Shown: positions 39,722-47,686 of the stretch, in pieces
How positions within the stretch are numbered: position 1 is the stretch's first letter
How the letters are laid out: each line of letters begins with the position of its first letter
From: Arthrobacter zhangbolii
GTDB lineage: Bacteria; Actinomycetota; Actinomycetes; Actinomycetales; Micrococcaceae
DNA length: 64,000 bases
Direction of reading: 5' to 3'
NCBI RefSeq assembly: GCF_022869865.1
Contig: NZ_CP094984.1
Location: forward strand, 186,001 to 250,000
Position numbers and translations under genes: made by a program
The notes under the pieces: model-generated
What the model was told of the DNA's origin: nothing
Seen by the model: only the letters and a program-made list of their open reading frames with translations
Databases searched by the model: none

Positions 39722-41410
39722 GTGAGCTACGATTCCACCCGCTACCGGGACTATTTCGAGCACTCCCTCACCTATGCCGCCGGGTTTGGCCGCAACGTGG
39801 CCCGGTACGGGGACAGCATTGCGCTGGTGGACCCGCCGACCGGCCGGGAATGGAGTTACGCGCAGCTCGGTGCCGCCGTGGACTCCGTCGCGCGCGCCCT
39901 GGCCGAACGCGGCGTCGGACGCGGTGACCGGGTGCTTTACCAGCTCTACAACGGTGTGGAGTTTGCCCTGCTGTATCTGGCCACGCAGCGGCTGGGCGCC
40001 GTCAGCGTCCCGGTGAACTACCGGCTGGCGCCGGCGGAAACCGCGCACATCCTGCGGGACAGCGATCCGGCCGTGTTTGTGATCGACGCCGAACACGCGG
40101 ACGGCGCGCAGCGGGCGCTCGAGCTGGCCGGCGTCTCCCCGACAGTGCTGGTGGCCGGCGGCAACGACGCCGGGCACTGGGGGATGGGGTCCGGTCACCT
40201 GGGACAGGACTTCGACGCCGCCGTGGCCGAGGCATCCGGCACCCTGCCGGACCTGCCTGCGGACTTCTCCACCTTCGAGGAAAGCACCCGGTTCTACACC
40301 TCCGGCACCACCGGCATGCCCAAGGGAGTGCCGCTGCCCTCCATTGCCGAACTGATGAGCGCCCACGACGTGATCATGCATTTCCCGCTGACCCCGCAGG
40401 ACCGCACCCTGAACATGACCCCCTGGTTCCACCGCGGCGGGCTGCACTCCGGCGGGCCCAACCCGGTGTTCTACATTGGCGGATCGGTGGTGCCGCTGCG
40501 CAGTTTTAATCCGGCCACGGTGCTGGACTGGGTGGGGGAGCAGGGGCTGACCTACCTGATCGGCGCGCCCACCACCCTGGAGATGATCGCCGCCGAGCAG
40601 GAGAAAAACCCGCGGGACCTGACCACCCTGCACGGCATTGTCACCATGGGAGCGCCGCTGGACCGCGCCGCCGCGATCCGGTACCAGGAACTGCTCACCC
40701 CGCGCCTCTTCAACGGCTATGGCACCACCGAGGGATTCTGGAACACCTTCCTGCGCCCGGAGGACCTGCCGGCCCACGCGGGCAGCGCCGGACGTTCCTG
40801 CACGGACGACGACGTCGCCGTCGTCCGCGTGTTCGAGGGCCGCCGCGGGCAGCCGCACGAGCTGGCCGCCCGGGACGGCAGCGAAATCGGCGAGGTGATC
40901 ATGCGCTCGCCGAAGTCCGGGTTCAGCTATGCCAACCTGCCGCAGGTGGAGGAGGAGAAGTTCCACGACGGCTGGCTGTATCCCGGGGACATGGCCACCT
41001 GGGATGCGGACGGGTACGTGACCATCATGGGCCGGACCGATGACATGATCATTTCCGGCGGCGAGAACGTCCATCCGGTGCAGGTGGAGGCCGCGCTCGC
41101 GGACCATCCCGGCGTGCTGGACTCCGTGGTGGTGGGGGTCCCGGACGATCAGTGGGGCCAGCGCGTGGTGGCCTACGTGGTCCGGCGGGATGAGGCAGTG
41201 GATGTGGACGGCCTGGACGCGTTCTGCCGGGAACACCCGGGCCTGGCGGACTTCAAGCGGCCGCGCGGCTACCGCTTCGTGGACGAGGTGCCGCTGACCG
41301 CAACCGGGAAGAAGATGCACTATAAGGTGGCCGATTCCGCCGCCCAGGACTGGCTGGACGGCCGGATGCATGTGCCGGGGGCGGGGCGGACGGCGGCGGC
41401 GGATGGGTGA
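39722..41410 (+). CDS. AMP-dependent acyl-CoA synthetase / fatty-acid ligase
   Basis: A 562-residue adenylate-forming ligase. The AMP-binding motif is RFYTSGTTGMPKGVPLP (~residues 194-210), with NGYGTTEGFW, then YPGDMATWDADGYVTIMGRTDDMIISGGENVHPVQVE and the C-terminal catalytic Lys in PLTATGKKMHYKV. It would activate a carboxylic acid, probably a fatty or related acid, as an acyl-adenylate and then acyl-CoA (or acyl-ACP). GTG 39722 has GGAGGCAGCT before it. It lies 23 bases after the FabL-like gene and its end abuts the KAS gene. Confidence 0.92.
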   Translation: MSYDSTRYRDYFEHSLTYAAGFGRNVARYGDSIALVDPPTGREWSYAQLGAAVDSVARALAERGVGRGDRVLYQLYNGVEFALLYLATQRLGAVSVPVNYRLAPAETAHILRDSDPAVFVIDAEHADGAQRALELAGVSPTVLVAGGNDAGHWGMGSGHLGQDFDAAVAEASGTLPDLPADFSTFEESTRFYTSGTTGMPKGVPLPSIAELMSAHDVIMHFPLTPQDRTLNMTPWFHRGGLHSGGPNPVFYIGGSVVPLRSFNPATVLDWVGEQGLTYLIGAPTTLEMIAAEQEKNPRDLTTLHGIVTMGAPLDRAAAIRYQELLTPRLFNGYGTTEGFWNTFLRPEDLPAHAGSAGRSCTDDDVAVVRVFEGRRGQPHELAARDGSEIGEVIMRSPKSGFSYANLPQVEEEKFHDGWLYPGDMATWDADGYVTIMGRTDDMIISGGENVHPVQVEAALADHPGVLDSVVVGVPDDQWGQRVVAYVVRRDEAVDVDGLDAFCREHPGLADFKRPRGYRFVDEVPLTATGKKMHYKVADSAAQDWLDGRMHVPGAGRTAAADG

Positions 41411-41417
41411 GGGGCCG

Positions 41418-42665
41418 ATGGCTGGGGGACGAGCAGCTGAGCGGGTCGTCATCACCGGAATGGGGGCGGTGACTCCGCTGGGAAACACCTGGCCGGACAC
41501 CTGGTCCGGCCTGCTGGCGGGGCGCAGCGGGATCGAGAAGATCACCGCATTTGACGCCTCGGATTTCCCCACCCGGATTGCCGGCGAAGTAAAGAACTTC
41601 GACGCCGCCCGGTTGCTGCCGGTCAAACGCCTGCGCCGTTCCTCCCGCGCCTCCCATCTGGCCGTGGCGGCGGCACGGGAAGCGGTGGCCGACGCCGGAC
41701 TGGGCGAATCGCTGGAAGGCACCGAAGCGGCGGTCCTGATTAACAGCGCGGTGTCCGGGTATCCGGAAATCCAGGACGCCACCGAGACACTGGGCCGGGA
41801 CGGGCTGCGGCCCATCAGTCCCAGCTTTGTCGCGTCGTCGCTGACCAATATGCCCGCCTGCGAAGTGGCCATTGACCTGGCGGTGCACGGGCCGGTGAAC
41901 GCCAGTGCGCTGGCCTGCGCCAGCGGCACTGCTGCCCTGCTGGAGGCCCGCCGGACCCTGCTGGCCGGCGACGCGGACGTGGTGGTGGCCGGCGGTACCG
42001 ACGCGGCGATCACCTCGGTGATGTTTGCCGGACTCTCCGCCATGCGCGGGCTCTCCCGGCACAACGAGTCCCCGCAGGAAGCCAGCCGGCCGTTCGATGC
42101 GGACCGGGACGGTTTTGTCTTCGGGGAAGGGGCGGTGGTGTGCACGCTGGAGCTGCTCAGCCATGCCCGGGCCCGCGGCGCCGACGTGTATGCCGAGGTG
42201 CTGGGCGGGGCGATGACCAGCGACGCCTTCCATATTGTGGCTCCCGAACCCAGCGGCAGGTATGCGGCCGAAGCCATCTGCCGCACCCTGGACCGGTCCC
42301 GGCTGAACCCGGAGGACGTGGACCTGGTGGCAGCGCACGGAACCTCCACACTGGCCAATGACCGGACCGAAACCCTCGCCCTGCATGCGGCGTTCGGTGA
42401 GCATGCGCCGTCGTTGGCGGTCACCGCACCCAAATCCATGACCGGGCACCTGATTGGGGCGGCAGGCACCCTGGGCTCGTTGCTCTGCGCCATGGCCGTC
42501 AGGGACGGCGTTATTCCGCCCACCATCAACTACACCACCCCGGATCCGGAGTGCGATCTGGACTATGTGCCCGGGACGGCGCGGGAATCCCGGGTGCGCT
42601 ATGCCGTGACGAACGCCTTCGGGTTCGGCGGGCAGAATGCCGTGGCGGCGTTCGGGCCGGTCTGA
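41418..42665 (+). CDS. fabF: Beta-ketoacyl-ACP synthase II type (FabF-like)
   Basis: A 415-residue thiolase-fold condensing enzyme. It starts with RVVITGMGAVTPLGN. The triad is Cys167 (ALACASGTAA), His307 (AAHGTSTLAND) and His344 (KSMTGHLIGAAG), so the elongating KAS II set is intact. The usual ACxTG around the cysteine is ACASG. Start codons are possible at 41403 (overlapping the ligase stop) and 41418; the latter has GAGGGG upstream. Adjacent to FabL-like and acyl-ligase genes but without an ACP, it may serve a side pathway rather than bulk fatty acid synthesis. Confidence 0.85.
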   Translation: MAGGRAAERVVITGMGAVTPLGNTWPDTWSGLLAGRSGIEKITAFDASDFPTRIAGEVKNFDAARLLPVKRLRRSSRASHLAVAAAREAVADAGLGESLEGTEAAVLINSAVSGYPEIQDATETLGRDGLRPISPSFVASSLTNMPACEVAIDLAVHGPVNASALACASGTAALLEARRTLLAGDADVVVAGGTDAAITSVMFAGLSAMRGLSRHNESPQEASRPFDADRDGFVFGEGAVVCTLELLSHARARGADVYAEVLGGAMTSDAFHIVAPEPSGRYAAEAICRTLDRSRLNPEDVDLVAAHGTSTLANDRTETLALHAAFGEHAPSLAVTAPKSMTGHLIGAAGTLGSLLCAMAVRDGVIPPTINYTTPDPECDLDYVPGTARESRVRYAVTNAFGFGGQNAVAAFGPV

Positions 42666-43011
42666 GCCTGCTTGTTGCCGTTCGCCTGTCGGGGGTGGCG
42701 CCTGCGGGCGCTTGCGGGTGACAGCCGGGCGCCTGCGGGTGACAGCCGGGCGCCTACGGGCCCGGAACGGCGGCAACGAAATTTCCGCGCTCGCAGAGCT
42801 CGCAGGAAATATTAAAGCCGCCTTCCTCCGGGCCCTCCGGTGCCCCCGGTGCCCTCCGGTGCCCCCGCCGTCAGTCGCCTGGCCCCGACCCGTGGCCCCC
42901 GGTTGTTAGCCGCCCGGGACCCGCGCCCGTCGTCCGTCCGCCCCGTTACCCGGGACCCGGTGCCCTTGTGTCAGTCCCGGGCCAGGTTCCTTTTCCCGGG
43001 GTGGACTCCGT
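42666..43011. repeat. Gene-free spacer with two short tandem repeats
   Basis: A 21-base unit (CGCCTGCGGGTGACAGCCGG plus G) runs at 42709-42729 and 42730-42750, with a decayed third start at 42751. A 19-base unit (CCCTCCGGTGCCCCCGGTG) runs at 42833-42851 and 42852-42870. Between them, ATTTCC...GGAAAT around 42781-42810 could form a hairpin after the KAS gene. No coding region is supported. Confidence 0.7.
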
Positions 43012-43017
43012 TAGGCT
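43012..43017 (+). promoter_or_regulatory. Putative -10 box of a leaderless promoter (TAGGCT)
   Basis: TAGGCT is exactly six bases before the ATG at 43024, with no ribosome site. Confidence 0.55.
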
Positions 43018-43023
43018 CGCTGC

Positions 43024-43587
43024 ATGTCTGTCCGCCGAAGTCCCCAAGTGCTTGTCCTCAATGGTGGATCCAGTTCGGGTAAAACGTCCCTGGCCCGGGC
43101 GTTGCAGGAGGTTCTGCCCGGGATCTGGCTGACGTTCGGCGTGGACAGCTTCATCGATGCCCTTCCCGGCGGAGGGGACAGCCCGCGTGCTGGAATCACC
43201 TTCCCTCCGGACGGCACCGTCAGCGTCAGCGCCGCCTACCGTGCGCTGGAGGCCTCCTGGTACGCCGGGCTCCATGCCATGGTCCGTGCCGGTGCCTGCC
43301 TGATCCTTGACGAGGTGTTCCTTTCCGGCGCTGACGGGCAGGACCGGGTGAAGGCAGTCTTCAGCGACGTGGAGGTGATGTGGGTAGGCGTTCACTGCCC
43401 GCCCGATGTCGCCGCGTCCCGGGAGACGGACCGTCCGGACCGGGTGGTCGGCATGGCCAGGGCGCAGGCCGCCAGCGTGCACCGCGGAGTCGTTTACGAC
43501 GTGGAAGTGGACACCAGCCTCGCTGCCCCCGACGAGTGCGCACACCGGATTGAGCGCGCCGTCGAAAGCAGGGTCCCGCAGGGCTAG
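43024..43587 (+). CDS. Chloramphenicol phosphotransferase-like kinase
   Basis: A 187-residue P-loop kinase of the CPT family. Walker A is NGGSSSGKTS (residues 13-22), the putative catalytic Asp41 is in LTFGVDSFID, and the lid region ASRETDRPDRVVGMARAQ resembles the family. Streptomyces CPT phosphorylates chloramphenicol, but many family members have unknown small-molecule or nucleotide-like substrates, so resistance is only a possibility. It appears leaderless and stands alone. Confidence 0.85.
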   Translation: MSVRRSPQVLVLNGGSSSGKTSLARALQEVLPGIWLTFGVDSFIDALPGGGDSPRAGITFPPDGTVSVSAAYRALEASWYAGLHAMVRAGACLILDEVFLSGADGQDRVKAVFSDVEVMWVGVHCPPDVAASRETDRPDRVVGMARAQAASVHRGVVYDVEVDTSLAAPDECAHRIERAVESRVPQG

Positions 43588-43615
43588 GTGTTGTCTCAGT
43601 ACAGCTAGGCTGCGT

Positions 43616-44227
43616 CTACAGCCCGGCAAGCAGCGCGTTCATGCGCTCGATTCGCGGGAACCGGTCCTCGTACACGCCGTGCGCCAGTGTCAGGACCTCT
43701 TCATTCTGTCCGCCGCCCACCTGTCGCTGGTACTTGTCGATGGCGGCGTCGTGATGCACCGTCATCGACTCCAGGTAAATGCGGGAGGCGTCCGTGCCCT
43801 GGGCCGCTTCCAGGGCGGCCACCTCGGCGGTGCTGAGCAGGCCCTCTCCCTCGGCGGTTTCAGCATCAGGAGTGGCCTGCGCCGGCTGGTCCCTGGCATC
43901 GAGCCAGGTGGTCAGGGTGTCCATTTCCGATCCCTGGGTCTCTTTGATCTCCCCGGCCAGCTCCGCGACATCCGGGCCCACGCCCTCCTTGGCAAGGATC
44001 ATGTCGCTCATCTCCACTGCCCGCTGCTGGTGCGGAATCATCGATTGGGCAAACTGCACATCGGCATCGTTGTGGCCGAGCGGCCCGGTGGGCGGAGCGG
44101 TTTCCGGGGCAGCAGTATCCGCGCAGCTGCTAAGGGAAAGGACCACCGCCAAGGCGAGGGCGGGAAGCAGCCTGAGCAGTGAGCGCGGGGAGCGTCCCCG
44201 GGAAGTTGCCTTGGACGGTGTGGTCAT
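43616..44227 (-). CDS. DUF305 lipoprotein
   Basis: A 203-residue secreted lipoprotein. The signal peptide has Arg residues 10-19, a hydrophobic core and lipobox LSSC with Cys35. The DUF305 (ferritin-like four-helix) domain shows its paired motifs FAQSMIPHQQRAVEM and MTVHHDAAIDKY, whose histidines and methionines suggest metal binding, often copper. ATG 44227 follows AGGGGGAA; an upstream in-frame ATG would spoil the signal peptide. It lies on the same strand as the DsbA-like lipoprotein gene 112 bases upstream. Confidence 0.9.
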   Translation of the reverse strand: MTTPSKATSRGRSPRSLLRLLPALALAVVLSLSSCADTAAPETAPPTGPLGHNDADVQFAQSMIPHQQRAVEMSDMILAKEGVGPDVAELAGEIKETQGSEMDTLTTWLDARDQPAQATPDAETAEGEGLLSTAEVAALEAAQGTDASRIYLESMTVHHDAAIDKYQRQVGGGQNEEVLTLAHGVYEDRFPRIERMNALLAGL

Positions 44228-44339
44228 GATTCCCCCTGTACTGCGTTGAGACCTGTGTGGGCCCAGCGTAGCCATCCCATCAGGGCAGGGCAACGTGGGG
44301 CCGCACCGGCCTCTGCCCGCTTAGTTGTCCTCTGCCCGC

Positions 44340-45023
44340 TTAGTTGTTCAGGGCGTTATCCAGCGGTTCGGAGATTTCGCTGTAGTCGCCGGTTTCCAGC
44401 TGTACGGCCTTGCCGTCCAGATAGAGCGTGGGCGTGCCCCGAACCTGGAGATCCTGGGCATCCTGCAGGTCCCGCGCCACACGGTCCTTGATGGCGTCCG
44501 AGGAGTAGTCGGCGGTGAACCGGTCCATGTCCAGGCCCAGCTCTTCGGCGTACTGCTCGAAGATGCCATCCACATCGGACTCGTTCTTCCAGTCCTGCTG
44601 GTGCTCGAAAACCTTGGCCGCCATTTCCTCCAGCTTGCCCTGTTCCGCTGCGGCTTCGACGGCGCGGGCCGACGGCTCAGCGTTCTGGTGCTTGGGCAGT
44701 GGATAGTTGCGCACCACGATGCGGACCTGGTCGCCGTAGTCGGTCTTGGCCTGCTGGATGAGCGGGTCCATCATGCCGCAGTACGGGCACTGGTAGTCGG
44801 TAAAGAGGACCAGGGTGGCCTGCGGATCGGCCGGATCGGTGATGGTCCGGGCATCAGCGGGAACCAGCTTGTCCATCTGGTCCGCCGGGATGGTGACTTC
44901 CGCGGAGGCCGAAGCGGAAGCGGTGGCGCTGGTGTCCGGGTTTGCGGAGTCCGTCCCGCAGGACACCACCCCTCCACTCACAAGCAGTCCGGCAATGATC
45001 AGTGAAGGTACAACCCTGCGCAT
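44340..45023 (-). CDS. DsbA-family thioredoxin-like lipoprotein
   Basis: A 227-residue extracytoplasmic oxidoreductase. The signal peptide ends at lipobox VVSC (Cys22), followed by an Ala/Ser-rich linker. The active site is CPYC (Cys79-Cys82) in LFTDYQCPYCGMMDP, and the cis-proline loop is GTPTLYLDGK. It would form or rearrange disulfides in exported proteins. ATG 45023 has AAAGGA seven bases upstream and gives a proper signal peptide; an upstream TTG in frame does not. Confidence 0.93.
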   Translation of the reverse strand: MRRVVPSLIIAGLLVSGGVVSCGTDSANPDTSATASASASAEVTIPADQMDKLVPADARTITDPADPQATLVLFTDYQCPYCGMMDPLIQQAKTDYGDQVRIVVRNYPLPKHQNAEPSARAVEAAAEQGKLEEMAAKVFEHQQDWKNESDVDGIFEQYAEELGLDMDRFTADYSSDAIKDRVARDLQDAQDLQVRGTPTLYLDGKAVQLETGDYSEISEPLDNALNN

Positions 45024-45202
45024 AGTTCCTTTCCGGATCGGGGAAGCGCGCGCAGCACGCGCCAAGTACGGGTTGGACAATGCTTTCCTTCAATTTTCCT
45101 ACCGGCACGGCAGGCTTCGAAAGGGGTTTTGCGGCCTGCCCGTGTGATCTTGAACGGGTCAGTGGGTGAGCCGGATTACCGGGGCGGGTTATCCAGGCCG
45201 GG

Positions 45203-45811
45203 CTATCCGGCCCGGAAATACTCCATCACTCCGGCGCCGTCCCAGATTTCCGCATACTTGGCCTGCAGGTCATACAGCGAGGCGTTGTGCACCGTTTCAT
45301 CCCGGTCTCCGACGGCGTCTCCCACCACAATCGGAATGAAGCCGTGCTGCACCGCATCCACGGCCGTGGCGCGGATGCAGCCGCTGGTGCTGGTGCCCAC
45401 AATCACCAGGGTGTCCACTCCCCGGGCACGCAGCCGCTCCGCCAGATCGGTGCCGAAGAAGGCGCTCGCATACTGTTTGACCAGCACCGTCTCACCCTCC
45501 GCCGGCGCCACTTCCGGCATGATCGTGCCCAGCGGTGCGTCGCCGATCAGCAGCCGCAAGGCCGGGACCTTCAGGATGAAGACCCCGCCGTCCGCGCCGT
45601 CGGGCGCGTAACTGACCCGGGTGTGCAGCACCGGAATGCCGACCGCCCGGGCCGCCCCGATCACCGCGGCGGCAGTGTCCAGGAAATCCTTGTCCGGCAG
45701 GCAAAGCGGGCTCTGCGGCTCGAAGTAGGCACGCATCAGGTCCACGGACACCACCGCCGGTGTGGCGCCCGGTGTCAGGCTCCCGTCAAAGCCGGAGGCG
45801 AAGCCGGTCAC
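45203..45811 (-). CDS. Cysteine hydrolase, N-carbamoylsarcosine amidase-like
   Basis: A 202-residue hydrolase of the isochorismatase fold. The triad is Asp24 (VVSVDLMRAYF), Lys near 112 (LVKQYASAFFGTDL) and Cys near 144 (GTSTSGCIRATAVDA). The insertion around residues 32-44 (PQSPLCLPDKDFL) and its place after hydantoinase genes favour N-carbamoylsarcosine amidase over isochorismatase. It would release ammonia and CO2 from an N-carbamoyl amino acid made by the hydantoinase. It overlaps the hydantoinase B gene by four bases. Confidence 0.82.
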   Translation of the reverse strand: MTGFASGFDGSLTPGATPAVVSVDLMRAYFEPQSPLCLPDKDFLDTAAAVIGAARAVGIPVLHTRVSYAPDGADGGVFILKVPALRLLIGDAPLGTIMPEVAPAEGETVLVKQYASAFFGTDLAERLRARGVDTLVIVGTSTSGCIRATAVDAVQHGFIPIVVGDAVGDRDETVHNASLYDLQAKYAEIWDGAGVMEYFRAG

Positions 45812-47682
45812 AGCATCGCCACCGGGGGAGTCGGTGCGGCCAGGCCGGTTTCGGCGAGGCTGTTGGCCAGCAGGTCGGAGAGTTCACCGCCCCGGTTGAA
45901 CAGGGGCAGCGGCTCCTCCCGGGTGGCACGCAGTTGGGTGCGCAGCTCAGCGGTGGCGCCGTCGTCGAGCATCCCCTTTTCCGAGCACACGACGCCGTAG
46001 CGGCGGGCGCCGTCGGCGGTGACCAGCCCGCGGCGCACTTCCTTGGCCACCAGTTCCGGATCCCGCTCCAGCGGATCCCCCCAGCCGCCGCCGCCCCACG
46101 TGACGAAGTGCAGCACATCGCCGGGGTGCACCGCGACGTCGTGCACCTTGGAGGGCAGGATGTCCGTGCTGCCGTCCGCCCGGTCAATCCATTTGCGGCC
46201 CCGGGCGCCCGGATCGCCGCCGCGCACTCCCCAGGGGTAGGTGAGCCACCGGTCATCGTGGATGGCGATGGTGCCCGGTTCCAGGAACCGGTAGGCAACA
46301 TCCACCCCGTTGCCGCCGCGGTGCAGCCCGGCGCCGCCGGTGTCCGCGATGGTTTCCCAGCGTTCAATGACCATCGGGTAGTAGGACTCCAGGTACTCGC
46401 AGGGGATGTTGGTGAAGGAGGGCCAGAGGGAGTGCCCGTCCGGTCCGTCGCCCACGGGCCGTCCCGGGATACCCCCGAAACCGATGGAGTAGAGCTGGAA
46501 CCACTCGCCCTTGCGGTCCCCGGAACTGTAGTTCCCGGAGTACATAAAGTGCGGCGAGGAGGAGAACCCGGCGCCGTTGAGCAGATCGGGATTGGCCTGG
46601 CCGAGCAGCCCGCCGAAAAGGTCAAAAAGCCGGCCGATGCCGTGGTTGCGCCCGTTCAGCGCTGCGGGGTAGCGGGGTTTCCAGAAGGTGTCCTCGGGGA
46701 TTTCCACGTCCACCAGCGGATAGAAACCGTCATTCCACAGGATCTGCGGATCCGCGACGGTGATCATGTAGATGCCGAAGAACATCCGGATCAGGTTTTC
46801 GTTGATGTAGTAGTTGATCGGGCCCTGCGCCTGCGGGCTGCTGCCGGTCAGGTCGATCAGCACCTTTTCCCCGGTGCGGGTGATGGTCATCTTCAGTTCG
46901 TAGGGACCGAAGCCGCGGCCGTCGTCGTCAATGAAGTCGGTGAAGGAGAGCGGTTTGCCCTCTTCGAACACCATGGAGAGCAGGGTTTTCATGGCCCGGT
47001 AGTTGCGGTCCAGCAGGGCGTTCAGTGCCGAGGTGTAGGTGTCGACGCCGAAGCGGGCGCACATTTCCTGCACCCGCCGGGCGGCGGTGCTGCAGGCTGC
47101 CACCAGTCCGTTCAGGTCCGCCCGGTTCCAGTCCGGCTTCCGGACCTGGTTCAGGATGATGCCCAGCGATGTCTCGTCCCGTTCCCCGCGCCGGTAGAGC
47201 TTGAACGGCGGGATGACCACACCTTCTTCGAAGATGGTGCGCGCGTCGGTGGGCATGGACGCCGGGGTCTTGCCGCCGACGTCGGTCATGTGGCCGAACT
47301 GGGAGGACCAGCCGACAATCCTGCCCTCGTAGAAAATCGGCATCACCACCAGCCAGTCATTGGCATGGCTGATGGCGGCGCCGCAGGAGTACGGGTCCGA
47401 GGTCATCAGGACGTCGCCCTCCTCGATGGTCCCGTTGAAGTTCTCCAGGAAATCCGGGATGGAGAGGCCGAACTGGCCCACGATCATTTTTCCGGCCGGG
47501 TCCGCGATCAGCGGGAACTCGTCATGCTGTTCCCGGATGCCCGGGCTCAGGGCCGTGCGGAAGAGGGTTTCGTCCATTTCGTAGCGGGCGCTGCGTAGGG
47601 CGTTTTCGATCAGGTCGAGGGTGACGACGTCGACGTCGACCGCCTGCAACGGCTCGGTGGCGGTCTCCACAAGCTGGGCCAT
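45808..47682 (-). CDS. hyuB: Hydantoinase/oxoprolinase B subunit
   Basis: A 624-residue HyuB family protein. DLIENALRSARYEMDETLFRTALSP near the N-terminus, DVLMTSDPYSCGAAISHANDW, and the late GGNGVDVAYRFLE and GGGGWGDPLERDPE match the family along its length. With subunit A it would open a cyclic imide (N-methylhydantoin, hydantoin or 5-oxoproline) using ATP. ATG 47682 has AGGAG six bases upstream and lies four bases after the hyuA stop. Downstream it is coupled to the cysteine hydrolase. Confidence 0.93.
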   Translation of the reverse strand: MAQLVETATEPLQAVDVDVVTLDLIENALRSARYEMDETLFRTALSPGIREQHDEFPLIADPAGKMIVGQFGLSIPDFLENFNGTIEEGDVLMTSDPYSCGAAISHANDWLVVMPIFYEGRIVGWSSQFGHMTDVGGKTPASMPTDARTIFEEGVVIPPFKLYRRGERDETSLGIILNQVRKPDWNRADLNGLVAACSTAARRVQEMCARFGVDTYTSALNALLDRNYRAMKTLLSMVFEEGKPLSFTDFIDDDGRGFGPYELKMTITRTGEKVLIDLTGSSPQAQGPINYYINENLIRMFFGIYMITVADPQILWNDGFYPLVDVEIPEDTFWKPRYPAALNGRNHGIGRLFDLFGGLLGQANPDLLNGAGFSSSPHFMYSGNYSSGDRKGEWFQLYSIGFGGIPGRPVGDGPDGHSLWPSFTNIPCEYLESYYPMVIERWETIADTGGAGLHRGGNGVDVAYRFLEPGTIAIHDDRWLTYPWGVRGGDPGARGRKWIDRADGSTDILPSKVHDVAVHPGDVLHFVTWGGGGWGDPLERDPELVAKEVRRGLVTADGARRYGVVCSEKGMLDDGATAELRTQLRATREEPLPLFNRGGELSDLLANSLAETGLAAPTPPVAML

Positions 47683-47686
47683 GGGG

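Noticed and set aside
39659-42529. A long open frame antisense to the acyl ligase and KAS genes
   Set aside because: Composition is typical of shadow frames (Arg/Pro/Gly/Ser), and both sense genes have complete catalytic motifs.
43024-43587. Certain chloramphenicol resistance gene
   Set aside because: The kinase family is recognisable, but many members do not act on chloramphenicol, so resistance is not claimed.
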